Part shown: one piece after another, positions 10,325-21,064 of the stretch
Numbering within the stretch: position 1 is the first letter of the stretch
Layout: the number at the start of each line of letters is the position of its first letter
Source of the DNA: Burkholderiales bacterium
Lineage (GTDB): Bacteria > Pseudomonadota > Gammaproteobacteria > Burkholderiales > Burkholderiaceae_C
Direction: 5' to 3'
Assembly: GCA_016191525.1 (NCBI GenBank)
Contig: JACPOK010000033.1
Coordinates: 868,001-932,000 of the forward strand
DNA: 64,000 bases
The notes under the pieces: model-generated
What the model saw: only the letters and a program-made list of their open reading frames with translations
Databases searched by the model: none
What the model was told of the DNA's origin: nothing
Translations under genes and position numbers: made by a program

Positions 10325-11281
10325 TCAGCCCTTGCCGAACAGGCGCTTCACGCCCAGCCACTGCTGCCGCCAGAAGCCGCGCCCGTAGTCGCGCCCGGCT
10401 TCGGCCTGGTCGCGCACGCCGGTGGGGTCGTAGCGCTGCTCGAAGTTGACGGTGCGAAACAGCATGTCCCACCAGGGCAGCAGCACGCCGAAGTTGTGGC
10501 CGCCGAGCGTGCCCTTTCCGGCGGTTTCGTGGCCGATGCCGATGCTGTGGTGCAGGCGGTGAAAGCGCGGGCTGATCCACAGCCGTTCGCCCACGTGGCC
10601 GAACGAGACGCGCAGGTTGGCGTGCTGGAAGCTTTCGGACAGCTGGGTGAAGGCGACGATGGCCACGAACTGGCCCGGGGCCACACCGATCAGCTGCGCC
10701 AGGATCACCAGCAGGCTGTCGCGCAGCACGTCGTCCAGCAGGTGGTTGCGGTTGTCGGTCCACATCGTCATCTGGCGCTGCGAGTGATGCAGCGAGTGCA
10801 GGCTCCACCACCAGTTGAAACCGTGCTCGGCGCGGTGGATCCAGTAGTCGGCGAAGTCGAAGATCACCAGGTAGATGAAGAAACTGACCAGCGCCAGGTC
10901 GGTAACGCCCGGCCAGAGCTGGTCCACGTGGAAGGTGCCGATGCCCGCCACCCGCAGGCTGCCGAACAGCTCGTCGAACCAGGGGTCGAGCGCGAAGAAC
11001 AGGCCCAGGCGGAACAGCCCCAGCCGGTGGATCAGCGTGTAGAGGATGTCGGTGCGGATGCCCGGCCGGTCGGTCACCGCTTCCACGGGGCGCCAGCGCT
11101 GCAGCGGACCGATGACCAGCAGCAGCACCGCCACCTGCACCAGCCCCGCCAGCAGCCAGCCGGTGGCGCCGTAGCCGTCTTCCAGCAGGTTGCCCAGGCC
11201 CAGGGCGAACATCGCCGGCTGGATGGCGGCCTCGAACAGCCACTGCTGCGCGTTGGAGAAGATGCCGTCCAGCCAGTCCAT
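10325..11281 (-). CDS. Sterol desaturase / fatty acid hydroxylase family protein
   Basis: An integral membrane di-iron oxygenase of 318 residues. The family's histidine clusters are clear: WIHRAEH, SLHSLHHSQ, then FHRLHHSIG and GGHNFG. Several hydrophobic helices precede and separate them. Members hydroxylate or desaturate lipids at the membrane; the bacterial substrate cannot be predicted here. It lies 3 bases from both neighbours, suggesting cotranscription with the deacetylase and the EI24 gene, so a role in envelope lipid modification is plausible. Confidence 0.88.
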   Translation of the reverse strand: MDWLDGIFSNAQQWLFEAAIQPAMFALGLGNLLEDGYGATGWLLAGLVQVAVLLLVIGPLQRWRPVEAVTDRPGIRTDILYTLIHRLGLFRLGLFFALDPWFDELFGSLRVAGIGTFHVDQLWPGVTDLALVSFFIYLVIFDFADYWIHRAEHGFNWWWSLHSLHHSQRQMTMWTDNRNHLLDDVLRDSLLVILAQLIGVAPGQFVAIVAFTQLSESFQHANLRVSFGHVGERLWISPRFHRLHHSIGIGHETAGKGTLGGHNFGVLLPWWDMLFRTVNFEQRYDPTGVRDQAEAGRDYGRGFWRQQWLGVKRLFGKG

Positions 11282-11284
11282 GGG

Positions 11285-12124
11285 TCAGCCGCCGTGGGCG
11301 GCGATCCAGCCGCGGTAGGCCGGGTGTTCGCGCAGCGTGGCGAAGCAAAAGCCCCGCTCTTTCAGCCCGGTGATGAGCGGCTCCAGCACGGCGGGCGCCC
11401 AAGGGTCTTTGCGCGACCAGATGCCCAGGTGCGCGACCATGATGTCGCCGGCCCGCACGTCACGCAGCGCCTTCTTCAGCAACGCCTCGTTGCTCACCGA
11501 CTCGCTGGGCAACTCGTCGCCCAGAAAGCCTGCCGGCGCCCACGCCACGTGCTCATAGCCGCAGGCGCGCGCGGCCGCGAGCAGCCGGGGCGAAGTCTTG
11601 CCACCGGGCGCGCGGAACAGCGGCAGCGGCTTCTGGCCGGTGATTTCCTGCAGGCGCCGGGCCGACTTGCCAATCTCCTCGCAGTACTGGGCGGCCGTCC
11701 ACGTGGATTCGCGGCCCTGGCTGGGGCCGGATGAAGGCCGCACCCTGAAGCGCGGCGGCTCGCCGGGCAGGTCGGCGCGCCAGTAGGTGTGGTCATAGGT
11801 GTGGGAGGCGAACTCGTGGCCCTCGGCGGCGCGCGCTTTCCACCACGGGGCCCAGTCATTGCCCAGGCTGCCGTCACCCGTTTGCGAGCGTTCCTGGGCA
11901 GCGAAGAAAGTCACCTTCACCTGCTGGCGGTTAAGCACTTCCGCGATCAGGGGTGCCACGCCCATGTGCCCGGTGTCGAGCGTCAGGTAGACCGGCTTTT
12001 CACAGGCATTTTGGCCTGCGGAGCGCGCCAGCTGTGCGTGGCCAGCTATCAAAACAATAGCGAGCACCAGCCGGCACCACGGCCGGCGCTCAGCGCGGCG
12101 CGTGGTCCAGCGTCCAGACGCCAT
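11285..12124 (-). CDS. NodB-like polysaccharide deacetylase family protein
   Basis: An exported protein (279 residues from the ATG at 12124; an ATG at 12142 would add 6). The NodB fold is shown by LTLDTGHMG, SHTYDH (metal-binding histidines) and FRAPGGKTS. The first motif normally reads T-F-D-D; here the second Asp, a metal ligand in known enzymes, is Thr, so activity or metal use may differ. The 12124 start has a GGGAAG ribosome site. The hydrophobic signal core (LVLAIVLIAGHAQLA) is encoded by repeat copy B. It overlaps the end of the beta-propeller gene. Confidence 0.85.
   Translation of the reverse strand: MASGRWTTRRAERRPWCRLVLAIVLIAGHAQLARSAGQNACEKPVYLTLDTGHMGVAPLIAEVLNRQQVKVTFFAAQERSQTGDGSLGNDWAPWWKARAAEGHEFASHTYDHTYWRADLPGEPPRFRVRPSSGPSQGRESTWTAAQYCEEIGKSARRLQEITGQKPLPLFRAPGGKTSPRLLAAARACGYEHVAWAPAGFLGDELPSESVSNEALLKKALRDVRAGDIMVAHLGIWSRKDPWAPAVLEPLITGLKERGFCFATLREHPAYRGWIAAHGG
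12004..12062 (-). repeat. Hairpin repeat copy B, inside the deacetylase signal peptide
   Basis: On the minus strand it reads CGCTATTG-TTTT-GATAGC, then CGCACAG, GGCGCGCTCCGC and GGCCAAAATGCC, the same order of blocks as copies A, C and D. It is translated in frame as roughly residues 21-41 of the deacetylase, supplying the hydrophobic part of its export signal. Confidence 0.65.
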
Positions 12125-13079
12125 GGGGAGACTTCCCGACATTGACCTGCCTCACGACCTTTTTGGACTCGGTGTCGATCACCGTTAGCTTGCGGGCCCA
12201 GCGCGAGGTCACCATGATGAGCTTGCCGCCCTTGAGCACCTCGATGCAATCGGGGCCGCCCGGCGCCGGGTAGCTCTCCACAGGCTCCAGCGTCTGCAGG
12301 TCGATCTTGCTGATGGTGTTGGCCACGCGGTTGCTCACGTACACATGGCGCCCGTCGCCCGCGGCGCGGAAGGCGTGCGCCCCCAGGCCGGTTTTGATCT
12401 TGCGCACGAGCCTGGGTTCCTTGCCCGAAACGTCGTAGGCCTCCAGGCCGTTGCCGCCGGTCATGCCCACCAGAAGGGTTTTGTCATCCGCCGTGCCGTA
12501 GATGTCGGCCGGCATGGGGCCGGTCTTGATGCGCCACTTCAGCACCTGGGTGGTCAGGTCGATCGCCACCATCTCGTCGCTGTCCTGCATGGACACATAG
12601 GCCAGGGTGCTCTTGCTGTCGATCCAGATGTGGCTGGGGGTCTTGCCGGTAGGAACGCGCCTGGCGATGACCAGGTCCTTGCCGTCCCAGCGGTAGATGT
12701 CCACATGGTTCAGCCGGTTGGCCGCGGTGACGAACCATTTCATGTCCGGCGAAAAGCGCAGCTGGTAGGGGTCGAACATGCCGCGAACCGTGCGCTGGAC
12801 CTCCGCCGTCTTCGGGTCGATGAAGGTCAGCGAATCGCCAAAGGCGTTGGCGATGATCAGGGACTTTTCGTCGGGCGTGAGGTACAGGTGGTGCGGCTCC
12901 TTGCCTGTGGGCAGGCGCTTGGTCTCAGCCCAGGTAAGGGGATCGATCACGCTGACGGTGGCGTCCAGCGAGTTGAGCACGAAGATGGGTGCGGTCTGCG
13001 CCGTGGCGGGCGAGGAAAAGGCGGTGAGGAAAGCCAGCGGGAGGACGGCGAGGCAACGGGGAAAAAAGTTCACAAACAA
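12090..13079 (-). CDS. YncE-like beta-propeller protein
   Basis: An exported 329-residue protein with a signal peptide (residues about 1-28, ending PATA-QT). It has a series of 40-residue repeats of the YVTN/YncE beta-propeller type: VLNSLDATVSVIDPLT, LYLTPDEKSLIIANAFGDSLTFIDP, HVYVSNRVANTISKIDLQT and others. Such propellers bind ligands or partners in the periplasm; the partner is unknown. It is the first gene of the minus-strand run that includes the deacetylase, with which it overlaps at its 3' end. The hydrolase on the other strand starts 74 bases upstream. Confidence 0.85.
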   Translation of the reverse strand: MFVNFFPRCLAVLPLAFLTAFSSPATAQTAPIFVLNSLDATVSVIDPLTWAETKRLPTGKEPHHLYLTPDEKSLIIANAFGDSLTFIDPKTAEVQRTVRGMFDPYQLRFSPDMKWFVTAANRLNHVDIYRWDGKDLVIARRVPTGKTPSHIWIDSKSTLAYVSMQDSDEMVAIDLTTQVLKWRIKTGPMPADIYGTADDKTLLVGMTGGNGLEAYDVSGKEPRLVRKIKTGLGAHAFRAAGDGRHVYVSNRVANTISKIDLQTLEPVESYPAPGGPDCIEVLKGGKLIMVTSRWARKLTVIDTESKKVVRQVNVGKSPHGVWTLDHAPR

Positions 13080-13153
13080 ACCAGTTCAAAGGCAACCCGC
13101 AAGTGTATCCGCGCGCCCTGCGGCAGAAGGGGCCTTCCCGTAACATCCCTCGA

Positions 13154-13924
13154 ATGGAAACGATCAGGGTCAATGGCGTCGCGCTGGAGGTTCAACGCCT
13201 GGAGGGCGCGGCCGGACGACCCCGGGCGCCGATAATTTTCCTGCACGAAGGCCTGGGCTCGGTTGCCATGTGGCGCGACTGGCCGCGCCAGGTCTGCGAA
13301 GCCACCGGCCGCGCCGGCCTCGTCTATTCGCGGCGCGGCTACGGCAACTCGGATGCGGTGCCCGATGTGCGGGGCGCCGGCCGGCTGGCGCCGGACTACA
13401 TGCACCGGGAGGCCTGGGAGGTACTGCCCGCGCTGCTGGCGCAACTCGGTATCGCCAATCCCGTCCTGCTGGGCCATTCCGACGGCGGCAGCATCGCCCT
13501 GCTCCACGCCAGCCGCCATCCCGTGGCGGCCTGCGTGGTGATGGCGCCCCATGTGGTGGTGGAAGACCTTTCGGTCCGCTCGATCGAAGAGGCGCGCGAC
13601 GCCTATGAGGGCAGCCTGCGCGAACGCCTCAAGCGCTATCACGCGGATGTGGATGTGGCCTTCTGGCAGTGGAACGACATCTGGCTGAGCCCCGCGTTCC
13701 GCGGCTTTGACATCCGCCCGGACTGCCGGCGCATCACCGCGCCCGTGCTGGCGATGCAGGGCGTGGACGACGTGTACGGCACGATGCGGCAGGTCGAGGA
13801 GATCGCGCCCACCCAGGGGCCCTTCGAGATGGAGAAGCTGCCCGGCTGCGGCCACTCGCCGCATCGCGACCAGCCCGAGGCGAGCCTGCAGCGCGTCGCG
13901 CGATTCCTGGCGGACCGGCGTTAG
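13154..13924 (+). CDS. Alpha/beta hydrolase
   Basis: The 256-residue protein has the alpha/beta hydrolase core: FLHEGLGS (oxyanion region), a nucleophile elbow GHSDGGS, and the catalytic histidine in GCGHSPHRDQPE near the C-terminus. The acid is probably in the LAMQGVDDVYG segment. The substrate is not predictable; esterase, lactonase and C-C hydrolases share this fold. The ATG at 13154 was chosen over the open frame from 13103 because homology begins at METIRVNG. It has its own promoter region facing the beta-propeller operon and is convergent with the pseudouridine synthase. Confidence 0.88.
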   Translation: METIRVNGVALEVQRLEGAAGRPRAPIIFLHEGLGSVAMWRDWPRQVCEATGRAGLVYSRRGYGNSDAVPDVRGAGRLAPDYMHREAWEVLPALLAQLGIANPVLLGHSDGGSIALLHASRHPVAACVVMAPHVVVEDLSVRSIEEARDAYEGSLRERLKRYHADVDVAFWQWNDIWLSPAFRGFDIRPDCRRITAPVLAMQGVDDVYGTMRQVEEIAPTQGPFEMEKLPGCGHSPHRDQPEASLQRVARFLADRR

Positions 13925-13995
13925 CCGATGCCGAGCCGCCTCAAAGCGGCTACGCCCCCTCGGGGGGCAGCGAACGAAGTGAGCGTGGGAGCCAT
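13925..13995. repeat. Two-hairpin intergenic element between convergent genes
   Basis: The whole 71-base gap consists of a stem GCCGC-ctcaaa-GCGGC (13935-13950) and a second stem GCCCCC-tc-GGGGGGC (13954-13968). These are followed by GCGAACGAAGTGAGCGTGGG. I recall nearly the same string at gene ends in other Comamonadaceae, so it is probably a dispersed element serving as a bidirectional terminator. Only one copy was seen here. Confidence 0.6.
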
Positions 13996-14718
13996 TTAGC
14001 CGCGCACTGCGGCCAGGTCGGCCTCGCGCAGCCAGCGCCACTGGCCGGGCGCAAGCTCCGGCGGCAGCGCCAGCCCGCCTATGCTGGAGCGGTGCAGCCC
14101 TTCGACCCGATTGCCCACGGCGGCCAGCATGCGCTTGACCTGGTGGTATTTGCCTTCGGTCAGCGTCAGCCGCAGGTGGTGGGCGCCCACGATTTCGCAG
14201 GCCGCCGCGCGCACCGGCCGGGGGTCGTCGTCCAGCACCACGCCGGCCAGCAGCTTGTTCACCTGGGCTTCATCCAGCGCATGCTTGGCCGTCACTTCGT
14301 ACACTTTGGGAACGTGGTGGCGGGGCGAGCTCATGCGGTGGATGAACTGGCCGTCGTCGGTCAGCAGCAGCATGCCGGTGGTGTCCTGGTCAAGCCGGCC
14401 CACCGCCTGCACGCCCTGCACGGCGCCCTTGTTGGGGCGCTGGCGCAGCGGCGCGGGCAGCAGCGTATAGATGCTGGGATAGGTCGATGGCTTTTGCGAA
14501 CACTCCGTGCCGGCGGGCTTGTGCAGCAGCACGTAGGCTTTGTCGTGGTATTCCCAGGGCACGCCCTGCACGGTGAAATGCAGACCCTGCTCGCTGAATG
14601 CAGCGGATGAGTCGGTGACAGGTTCGCCCTCGACGCTGACGAGACCCTGCTGGACCAGCCCCGCGCAGACGCGCCGGGTGCCAAAGCCCTGTGAGTAAAG
14701 GATGTCCTGGAGTTGCAT
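13996..14718 (-). CDS. RsuA-family rRNA pseudouridine synthase
   Basis: Isomerises a specific uridine in rRNA to pseudouridine. The 240-residue product starts with an S4-like RNA-binding segment (QLQDILYSQGFGTRRVC). It then has the family core: VLLHKPAGTECS, the catalytic Asp motif GRLDQDTTGMLLLTDDG, and the C-terminal EGKYHQVKRMLAAVGNRV. The closest named relatives are the 16S/23S enzymes RsuA and RluE; which uridine is modified cannot be told. The ATG at 14718 fits the usual N-terminus; the frame extends to 14775 but would overlap the divergent gene. Confidence 0.9.
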   Translation of the reverse strand: MQLQDILYSQGFGTRRVCAGLVQQGLVSVEGEPVTDSSAAFSEQGLHFTVQGVPWEYHDKAYVLLHKPAGTECSQKPSTYPSIYTLLPAPLRQRPNKGAVQGVQAVGRLDQDTTGMLLLTDDGQFIHRMSSPRHHVPKVYEVTAKHALDEAQVNKLLAGVVLDDDPRPVRAAACEIVGAHHLRLTLTEGKYHQVKRMLAAVGNRVEGLHRSSIGGLALPPELAPGQWRWLREADLAAVRG

Positions 14719-14763
14719 CGCAGCGAGTATCGCAAACCACCTGCGTGACAGAATGTGACGCGC

Positions 14764-15207
14764 ATGGCCAAGCAAACGAAGTACTGCTGCTTTCTTGTTG
14801 CCGGGCTGGCCCTGGCGGAGCCCCTTTGTGCGCAGCAGTGGTTCCCTCTTGCCAATGCCGGCACCGACGCTGCCGGCGTGACGGTCGAGATCGACCTGCA
14901 GTCAGTGCGCGCGCGCAGTCCGGTGGGCGAAGGGGTGATCCGCGTGACCTTTGACGTGCTGCAGCCGCATCCCGCCGGGTTTGGCTTCCGTTCCTTCGTC
15001 GGCACGGCCCAGTTCGATTGCCAGCGCCGCACCGTCCAGCTGGCCAGCGCGGCTTACTTCGCGCAGCCATCGGGCGAAGGGGTCCGGGTGGGCTCGGACA
15101 GTTCGGGCCGGGAATCGGGCATGCCGCCGGGCTTGCTGGAACGCGTGCCGGCCACGGTGCGCCAGGCGCTGCTGCGGGCCAGCTGCGCGGCCGCCCCGAC
15201 GAACTAG
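14764..15207 (+). CDS. Secreted protein resembling the Adhesin_E family
   Basis: A 147-residue protein with a signal peptide (about residues 1-24, ending EPLCA-QQ). The body has a W near the mature N-terminus and the order DLQSVRAR, VTFDVLQP and TAQFDCQRRTVQ followed by an aromatic segment. This resembles the small surface-adhesin protein E domain seen in many betaproteobacteria. The match is by eye only. Its last 4 bases overlap the convergent lipoprotein gene. Function unknown beyond export. Confidence 0.6.
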   Translation: MAKQTKYCCFLVAGLALAEPLCAQQWFPLANAGTDAAGVTVEIDLQSVRARSPVGEGVIRVTFDVLQPHPAGFGFRSFVGTAQFDCQRRTVQLASAAYFAQPSGEGVRVGSDSSGRESGMPPGLLERVPATVRQALLRASCAAAPTN

Positions 15208-15518
15208 CGCGCCGGCGCGGCCATGGCCAGCCGCCGCTCCAGAGGCGACAGGCGCCGGCCTACGCCATGCAGCTCTTCGTACAAATCGAGGCGGTTACGG
15301 ATGTCCGGCTCGCCGCTGATGCGTGAGCGGATTTCGTTGCGCTGGATCTGCAGGCCAGCGACTTCATTGGTCAGGCTGGCAAGCTCAGGCGCTGAAAGCA
15401 CCAGCCGCACCGGCCTTTGCTGGGTGGCGGGGTCCCAGGTCCAGGCATCGCCCAACGAAGAGACCGTGGAGCAGCCCGACAGGGCAAATACCGTGATGGC
15501 GAAAAACGTGACGCGCAT
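15204..15518 (-). CDS. Small lipoprotein of unknown function
   Basis: A 104-residue product. The N-terminus MRVTFFAITVFALSGCST has a lipobox (LSGC, Cys16), so the mature protein is lipid-anchored in the envelope. The rest is charged and predicted helical (ELASLTNEVAGLQIQRNEI, then RLDLYEELHGVGRRLSPLERRL), suggesting a short coiled coil. I recognise no family. It lies just downstream of tmRNA on the same strand and overlaps the end of the convergent adhesin-like gene by 4 bases. Confidence 0.65.
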   Translation of the reverse strand: MRVTFFAITVFALSGCSTVSSLGDAWTWDPATQQRPVRLVLSAPELASLTNEVAGLQIQRNEIRSRISGEPDIRNRLDLYEELHGVGRRLSPLERRLAMAAPAR

Positions 15519-15554
15519 GAAGCCTCCTGGATCAGGAAGCCATCGTAGCCGCTA

Positions 15555-15577
15555 GCCGCGCGTGAGACACGCGTGGC
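15555..15577 (-). terminator. Hairpin at the 3' end of tmRNA
   Basis: A 10-bp stem (15555-15564 with 15568-15577, one G-U pair) with a 3-base loop lies 8 bases beyond the tmRNA CCA end. There is no long U tract, so it may be a terminator or a 3' processing barrier. Confidence 0.5.
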
Positions 15578-15584
15578 TGGAAAT

Positions 15585-15971
15585 TGGTGGAGCTGGCGGG
15601 AATTGAACCCGCGTCCACAAGCCTTTTTCGCACAGTTCTACATGTGTAGCCGTCTGGTTTGAGTCTCGCTTCCCGAGTCGCGCAGCGGCACGCTAAACAG
15701 GACGCCAGCAACCTATTTTCTCGTCCCGCGCCAAGTTACCCGACGCGGGACCAGCCCCTGAAATTATCTTTGCAGCCGGGAGCCCTCAGCTTGCGCTAAA
15801 GACCCCTTGCCCAGCCCAGAGGCCTGCTGTTGCAAAGCTCACCGGCAATTAAGCGGCGAGTGCGAAACGTTCGTCGTTTGCAGTTAGTTTGTTTGAATCA
15901 TTTTTACGAGCACATTCAGCTCGACATGCCCTGCCGCGCGTCCGAACCCGTGTCGAAACCAGTGCAGCCCC
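15585..15971 (-). ncRNA. ssrA: Transfer-messenger RNA (tmRNA)
   Basis: Rescues stalled ribosomes and tags their products for proteolysis. On the minus strand the 387-base RNA begins GGGGCTGCACTGG and ends with a tRNA-like T arm (GGGTTCAATTCCCGCC), acceptor strand and encoded CCA. GGGGCTG pairs with CAGCTCC to form the acceptor stem. The internal reading frame at 15849-15881 (resume codon GCA) encodes ANDERFALAA followed by TAA, a tag typical of betaproteobacteria. It sits between gph and the small lipoprotein gene. Confidence 0.97.
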
Positions 15972-15981
15972 AGGAAACTGT

Positions 15982-16008
15982 ATTTTAGTCCCTGGGCCCG
16001 GTTTTCAA
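15982..16008 (-). promoter_or_regulatory. Possible sigma70 promoter of tmRNA
   Basis: Minus-strand TTGAAA (16003-16008) and TAAAAT (15982-15987) are separated by 15 bases, just upstream of the tmRNA 5' end at 15971 and overlapping the last codons of gph. The spacer is short, so this is tentative. Confidence 0.4.
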
Positions 16009-16659
16009 GAGGGAAAGCAGCTCCAGCGGGGAATTGATCTGAGCGTGGGCACCCCACAGCAGGGTGTCGGCGTTGCTGCCGAGGTAACCGTAGGTGGCAG
16101 CGACAGTGCCCATTCGGGCGGCCAGGCCGGCCACCACGTCCCGCTCGTCATCGCCCACGTAGATGCAGCCAGCCGGGTCCAGCCCCATCTGGCGGGCGGC
16201 TTCGAACAACGGCTCGGGGTGCGGCTTGGCATGCGGCGTGGTGTCACCGCAGACCACGGCTGCGGCGCTGGCAAACAGGGGCATCTGCCGCGTCAGCGGC
16301 AGGGTGAAGCGCGATGACTTGTTGGTCACCACGCCCCAGGGCAGGCCGCGCGCCACCAGTTGGGCGATCAGCTCGGCCACGCCGTCAAAGGCATAGGTCA
16401 GCTCTGTCATGCGGCTTTCGTAGTTCACGAAGAACTCTTCGCGCATGGTCGGGTAGTCAGCATGGTCGGGCGTCATGCCAAACGCCACGCCCAGCATGCC
16501 GCGCGCGCCGGCGCCAGCCATGTGGCGGTAGCCCTCGAGCGGCAGCGAGGCCAGGCCGCGGTCGGTTCGCATCTTGTCAGCGGCCGCGCCAAGGTCGGGC
16601 GCGCTGTCTATCAGGGTGCCGTCCAGGTCGAACAGCACCGCCCGGGTGTCGGTGAACAT
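15985..16659 (-). CDS. gph: Phosphoglycolate phosphatase-like HAD hydrolase
   Basis: A cytoplasmic HAD-superfamily phosphatase of 224 residues. It shows motif I LFDLDGTLIDSAPD (nucleophile Asp), motif II VVTNKSS, the lysine in KPHPEPL and motif III VGDDERD. The sequence and its placement beside ubiG match the Gph group, which removes 2-phosphoglycolate formed during DNA repair; some relatives act on other small phosphates. The gene abuts ubiG (stop at 16660, start at 16659), so the two are cotranscribed. Its 3' end overlaps the tmRNA promoter region. Confidence 0.9.
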   Translation of the reverse strand: MFTDTRAVLFDLDGTLIDSAPDLGAAADKMRTDRGLASLPLEGYRHMAGAGARGMLGVAFGMTPDHADYPTMREEFFVNYESRMTELTYAFDGVAELIAQLVARGLPWGVVTNKSSRFTLPLTRQMPLFASAAAVVCGDTTPHAKPHPEPLFEAARQMGLDPAGCIYVGDDERDVVAGLAARMGTVAATYGYLGSNADTLLWGAHAQINSPLELLSLLKTGPRD

Positions 16660-17367
16660 TCAGCCCTTTTGCGTGGAGATCAGGTAATTGACGCCCGTAT
16701 CCGCCGACAGCCAATAACGCCGCGTCAGGGGGTTGTATTCCATGCCACGGGTGTGGCGAAGGTCCAGGCCGCAAGCGCGGCAGTAAGCCGCAAGTTCGCT
16801 GGGGCGGATGAACTTGGTGTACTCGTGCGTGCCGCGCGGCAGCAGGTTCAGGACGTACTCGGCCCCGACGATGGCGAACACGAATGCCTTGGGGTTGCGG
16901 TTGATGGTGGAAATAAACACCCAACCGCCGGGTTTGACCAGCGCCGCGCAGGCCCGCACAACCGAAGCGGGGTCCGGCACGTGCTCCAGCATTTCCATGC
17001 AGGCCACGGCATCAAAGCTGCCCGGCTGCTCGGCCGCCAGCGCCTCGGCGCTGATCTCGCGGTATTCGACGTTGGGAGTGTGCGCTTCCAGCGCATGCAG
17101 CTGGGCTACTTTCAGGGCCTTGGAGGACAAGTCGATGCCCAGCACCTGGGCACCCTTGCGGGCCATGGAATCGGCCAGGATGCCACCCCCGCAACCCACG
17201 TCCAGCACCCGCTTGCCCGCCAGCGGGCACTGCGACTGGATCCAGTCCAGCCGCAGCGGGTTGATCTGGTGCAGCGGGCGGAACTCGCTTTCGGGATCCC
17301 ACCAGCGGTGCGCCAGCTCGGAAAACTTGGCCAGCTCGGCCGGATCGGCGTTGACGGTGTCGGTCAT
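16660..17367 (-). CDS. ubiG: Ubiquinone biosynthesis O-methyltransferase
   Basis: A SAM-dependent O-methyltransferase that carries out both O-methylations of ubiquinone synthesis. The 235-residue length is normal. SAM-binding motif I ([16 protein letters not shown]) and the UbiG-typical N-terminus ([33 protein letters not shown]) are clear. [10 protein letters not shown] and the segment [16 protein letters not shown] follow. It is directly followed by gph. A bidirectional terminator (17391-17418) isolates it from the OmpA-like gene upstream. Confidence 0.96.
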   Translation of the reverse strand: MTDTVNADPAELAKFSELAHRWWDPESEFRPLHQINPLRLDWIQSQCPLAGKRVLDVGCGGGILADSMARKGAQVLGIDLSSKALKVAQLHALEAHTPNVEYREISAEALAAEQPGSFDAVACMEMLEHVPDPASVVRACAALVKPGGWVFISTINRNPKAFVFAIVGAEYVLNLLPRGTHEYTKFIRPSELAAYCRACGLDLRHTRGMEYNPLTRRYWLSADTGVNYLISTQKG

Positions 17368-17390
17368 GGCGTGATTCTCGCTGCACCATG

Positions 17391-17418
17391 AAAAAAGCCC
17401 CGTTGCCGGGGCTTTTTT
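17391..17418 (-). terminator. Rho-independent terminator of the OmpA-like gene
   Basis: AAAAAAGCCCCG-TTGC-CGGGGCTTTTTT forms a strong GC stem with A and U tracts on both sides, just after the OmpA-like stop codon and before ubiG. It is nearly the same as the terminator at 58724-58751, including the preceding CCATG. Confidence 0.9.
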
Positions 17419-17435
17419 CTGGCAATCCTTGCGGA

Positions 17436-18125
17436 TTACTTGGTGGCGCGGGTACCGACCACTTCGATTTCCACGCGGCGGTTCTTGGCGCGGCCTTCGC
17501 TGGTCTTGTTGTCGGCCACGGGCTGCTTTTCGCCCTTGCCTTCGGTGTACACGCGGTTCTTCTCGATGCCCTTGGACACGAGGTAGGCCTTGACGGATTC
17601 AGCGCGGCGGACCGACAGCTTCTGGTTGTAGGCATCGGAGCCGACGGAGTCGGTGTGACCCACGGCAATGATGACTTCCAGGTTGATGTCCTTGACCTTG
17701 CCGACCAGGTCGTCGAGCTTGGCCTTGCCTTCGGGCTTCAGGACCGACTTGTCGAAGTCGAAGAAGGCGTCAGCGGCGTAGGTCACCTTGGTGGCGGCAA
17801 CGGCAGGCGCAGCTGCCGGGGCCGGGGCGGGTGCCGGGGCAGGAGCAGCGGCCGGAGCGGGAGCCGGGGCAGCAACCACGGGAGCGGGAGCCATCGGCTT
17901 GATGGCACCGTCGCAACGCGGGTCGGCCGTGGCGGGCGTCCAGTTGGCATCGCGCCAGCACAGTTCATTTGTGCCGTTCTTCCAGACGAGTTCGCGGGTA
18001 CCGTTGAGCCAGTTGTCGTTGGTCGCCGGAGCCGCACCCATATGGGCAGCAGCCATTACGGAGCCAGCGGCGGTTGCCAGCGCAGCGGAGGCAAACAGCA
18101 TCGCCACTTTGTTCAGTTTCTTCAT
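17436..18125 (-). CDS. OmpA-family outer membrane protein
   Basis: A 229-residue envelope protein. A signal peptide (about residues 1-25, ending SVMA-AA) is followed by a short W-rich region, then a Pro-Ala-rich linker (about 80-115). An OmpA C-terminal domain follows, with [12 protein letters not shown], a [23 protein letters not shown] block and [10 protein letters not shown], which bind peptidoglycan. A full beta-barrel is not evident, so it probably tethers the outer membrane to the cell wall rather than forming a pore. The ATG at 18125 begins a normal signal peptide; the open frame to 18203 is untranslated leader. Confidence 0.9.
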   Translation of the reverse strand: MKKLNKVAMLFASAALATAAGSVMAAAHMGAAPATNDNWLNGTRELVWKNGTNELCWRDANWTPATADPRCDGAIKPMAPAPVVAAPAPAPAAAPAPAPAPAPAAAPAVAATKVTYAADAFFDFDKSVLKPEGKAKLDDLVGKVKDINLEVIIAVGHTDSVGSDAYNQKLSVRRAESVKAYLVSKGIEKNRVYTEGKGEKQPVADNKTSEGRAKNRRVEIEVVGTRATK

Positions 18126-18207
18126 GGTTCTCCTCTTGGGGAAAAAGCCGCAGCCGCGCTGCGTAAACACTACGATTAAGGTGACCATCACCAAAAACGT
18201 CAAAGTT

Positions 18208-18235
18208 ATTGTGCCACACGTCCTTACACAATCAA
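18208..18235 (-). promoter_or_regulatory. Predicted sigma70 promoter of the OmpA-like gene
   Basis: Minus-strand TTGATT (18230-18235) and CACAAT (18208-18213) are 16 bases apart, about 85 bases upstream of the OmpA-like ATG, in the divergent gap with gyrA (18126-18365). Nothing else distinctive was seen in that 240-base gap. Confidence 0.4.
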
Positions 18236-18365
18236 CGGATATCGGGCTGAAGGCACGTAGGACAAAACCTCAATAGCCCCTTCTGTTGCGGCTTTGCGAC
18301 ATGGCCGCCGCAACGTAAAATTGCCGCTTTCGCCCGCCGCCCCACCGCTTCCCCGCCCGCCCTTC

Positions 18366-21005
<2,640 letters not shown>

Positions 21006-21006
21006 C

Positions 21007-21064
21007 CGCTATATTTTTGATAGCGCCTCACGCACGCTGCATGCGGGCTGGAGGCACTTTTTAC
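21007..21064 (+). repeat. Hairpin repeat copy C, between gyrA and pheA
   Basis: The best-formed copy: CGCTAT-ATTTTTG-ATAGCG makes a perfect hairpin. It is followed by CCTC-ACGCAC...ATGCGGGCT-GGAGG, a second inverted repeat. It starts 2 bases after the gyrA stop and fills almost the entire gap to pheA. It could act as a transcription attenuator between them. Confidence 0.65.

Noticed and set aside
15585..15660. tRNA-like T arm and CCA end
   Set aside because: It is the 3' part of tmRNA, since the acceptor partner lies 387 bases away and a tag-encoding frame sits between.
17800..17890. GC-rich tandem-like stretch, considered as a repeat array or CRISPR
   Set aside because: It encodes the Pro-Ala linker of the OmpA-like protein; no spacer structure is present.
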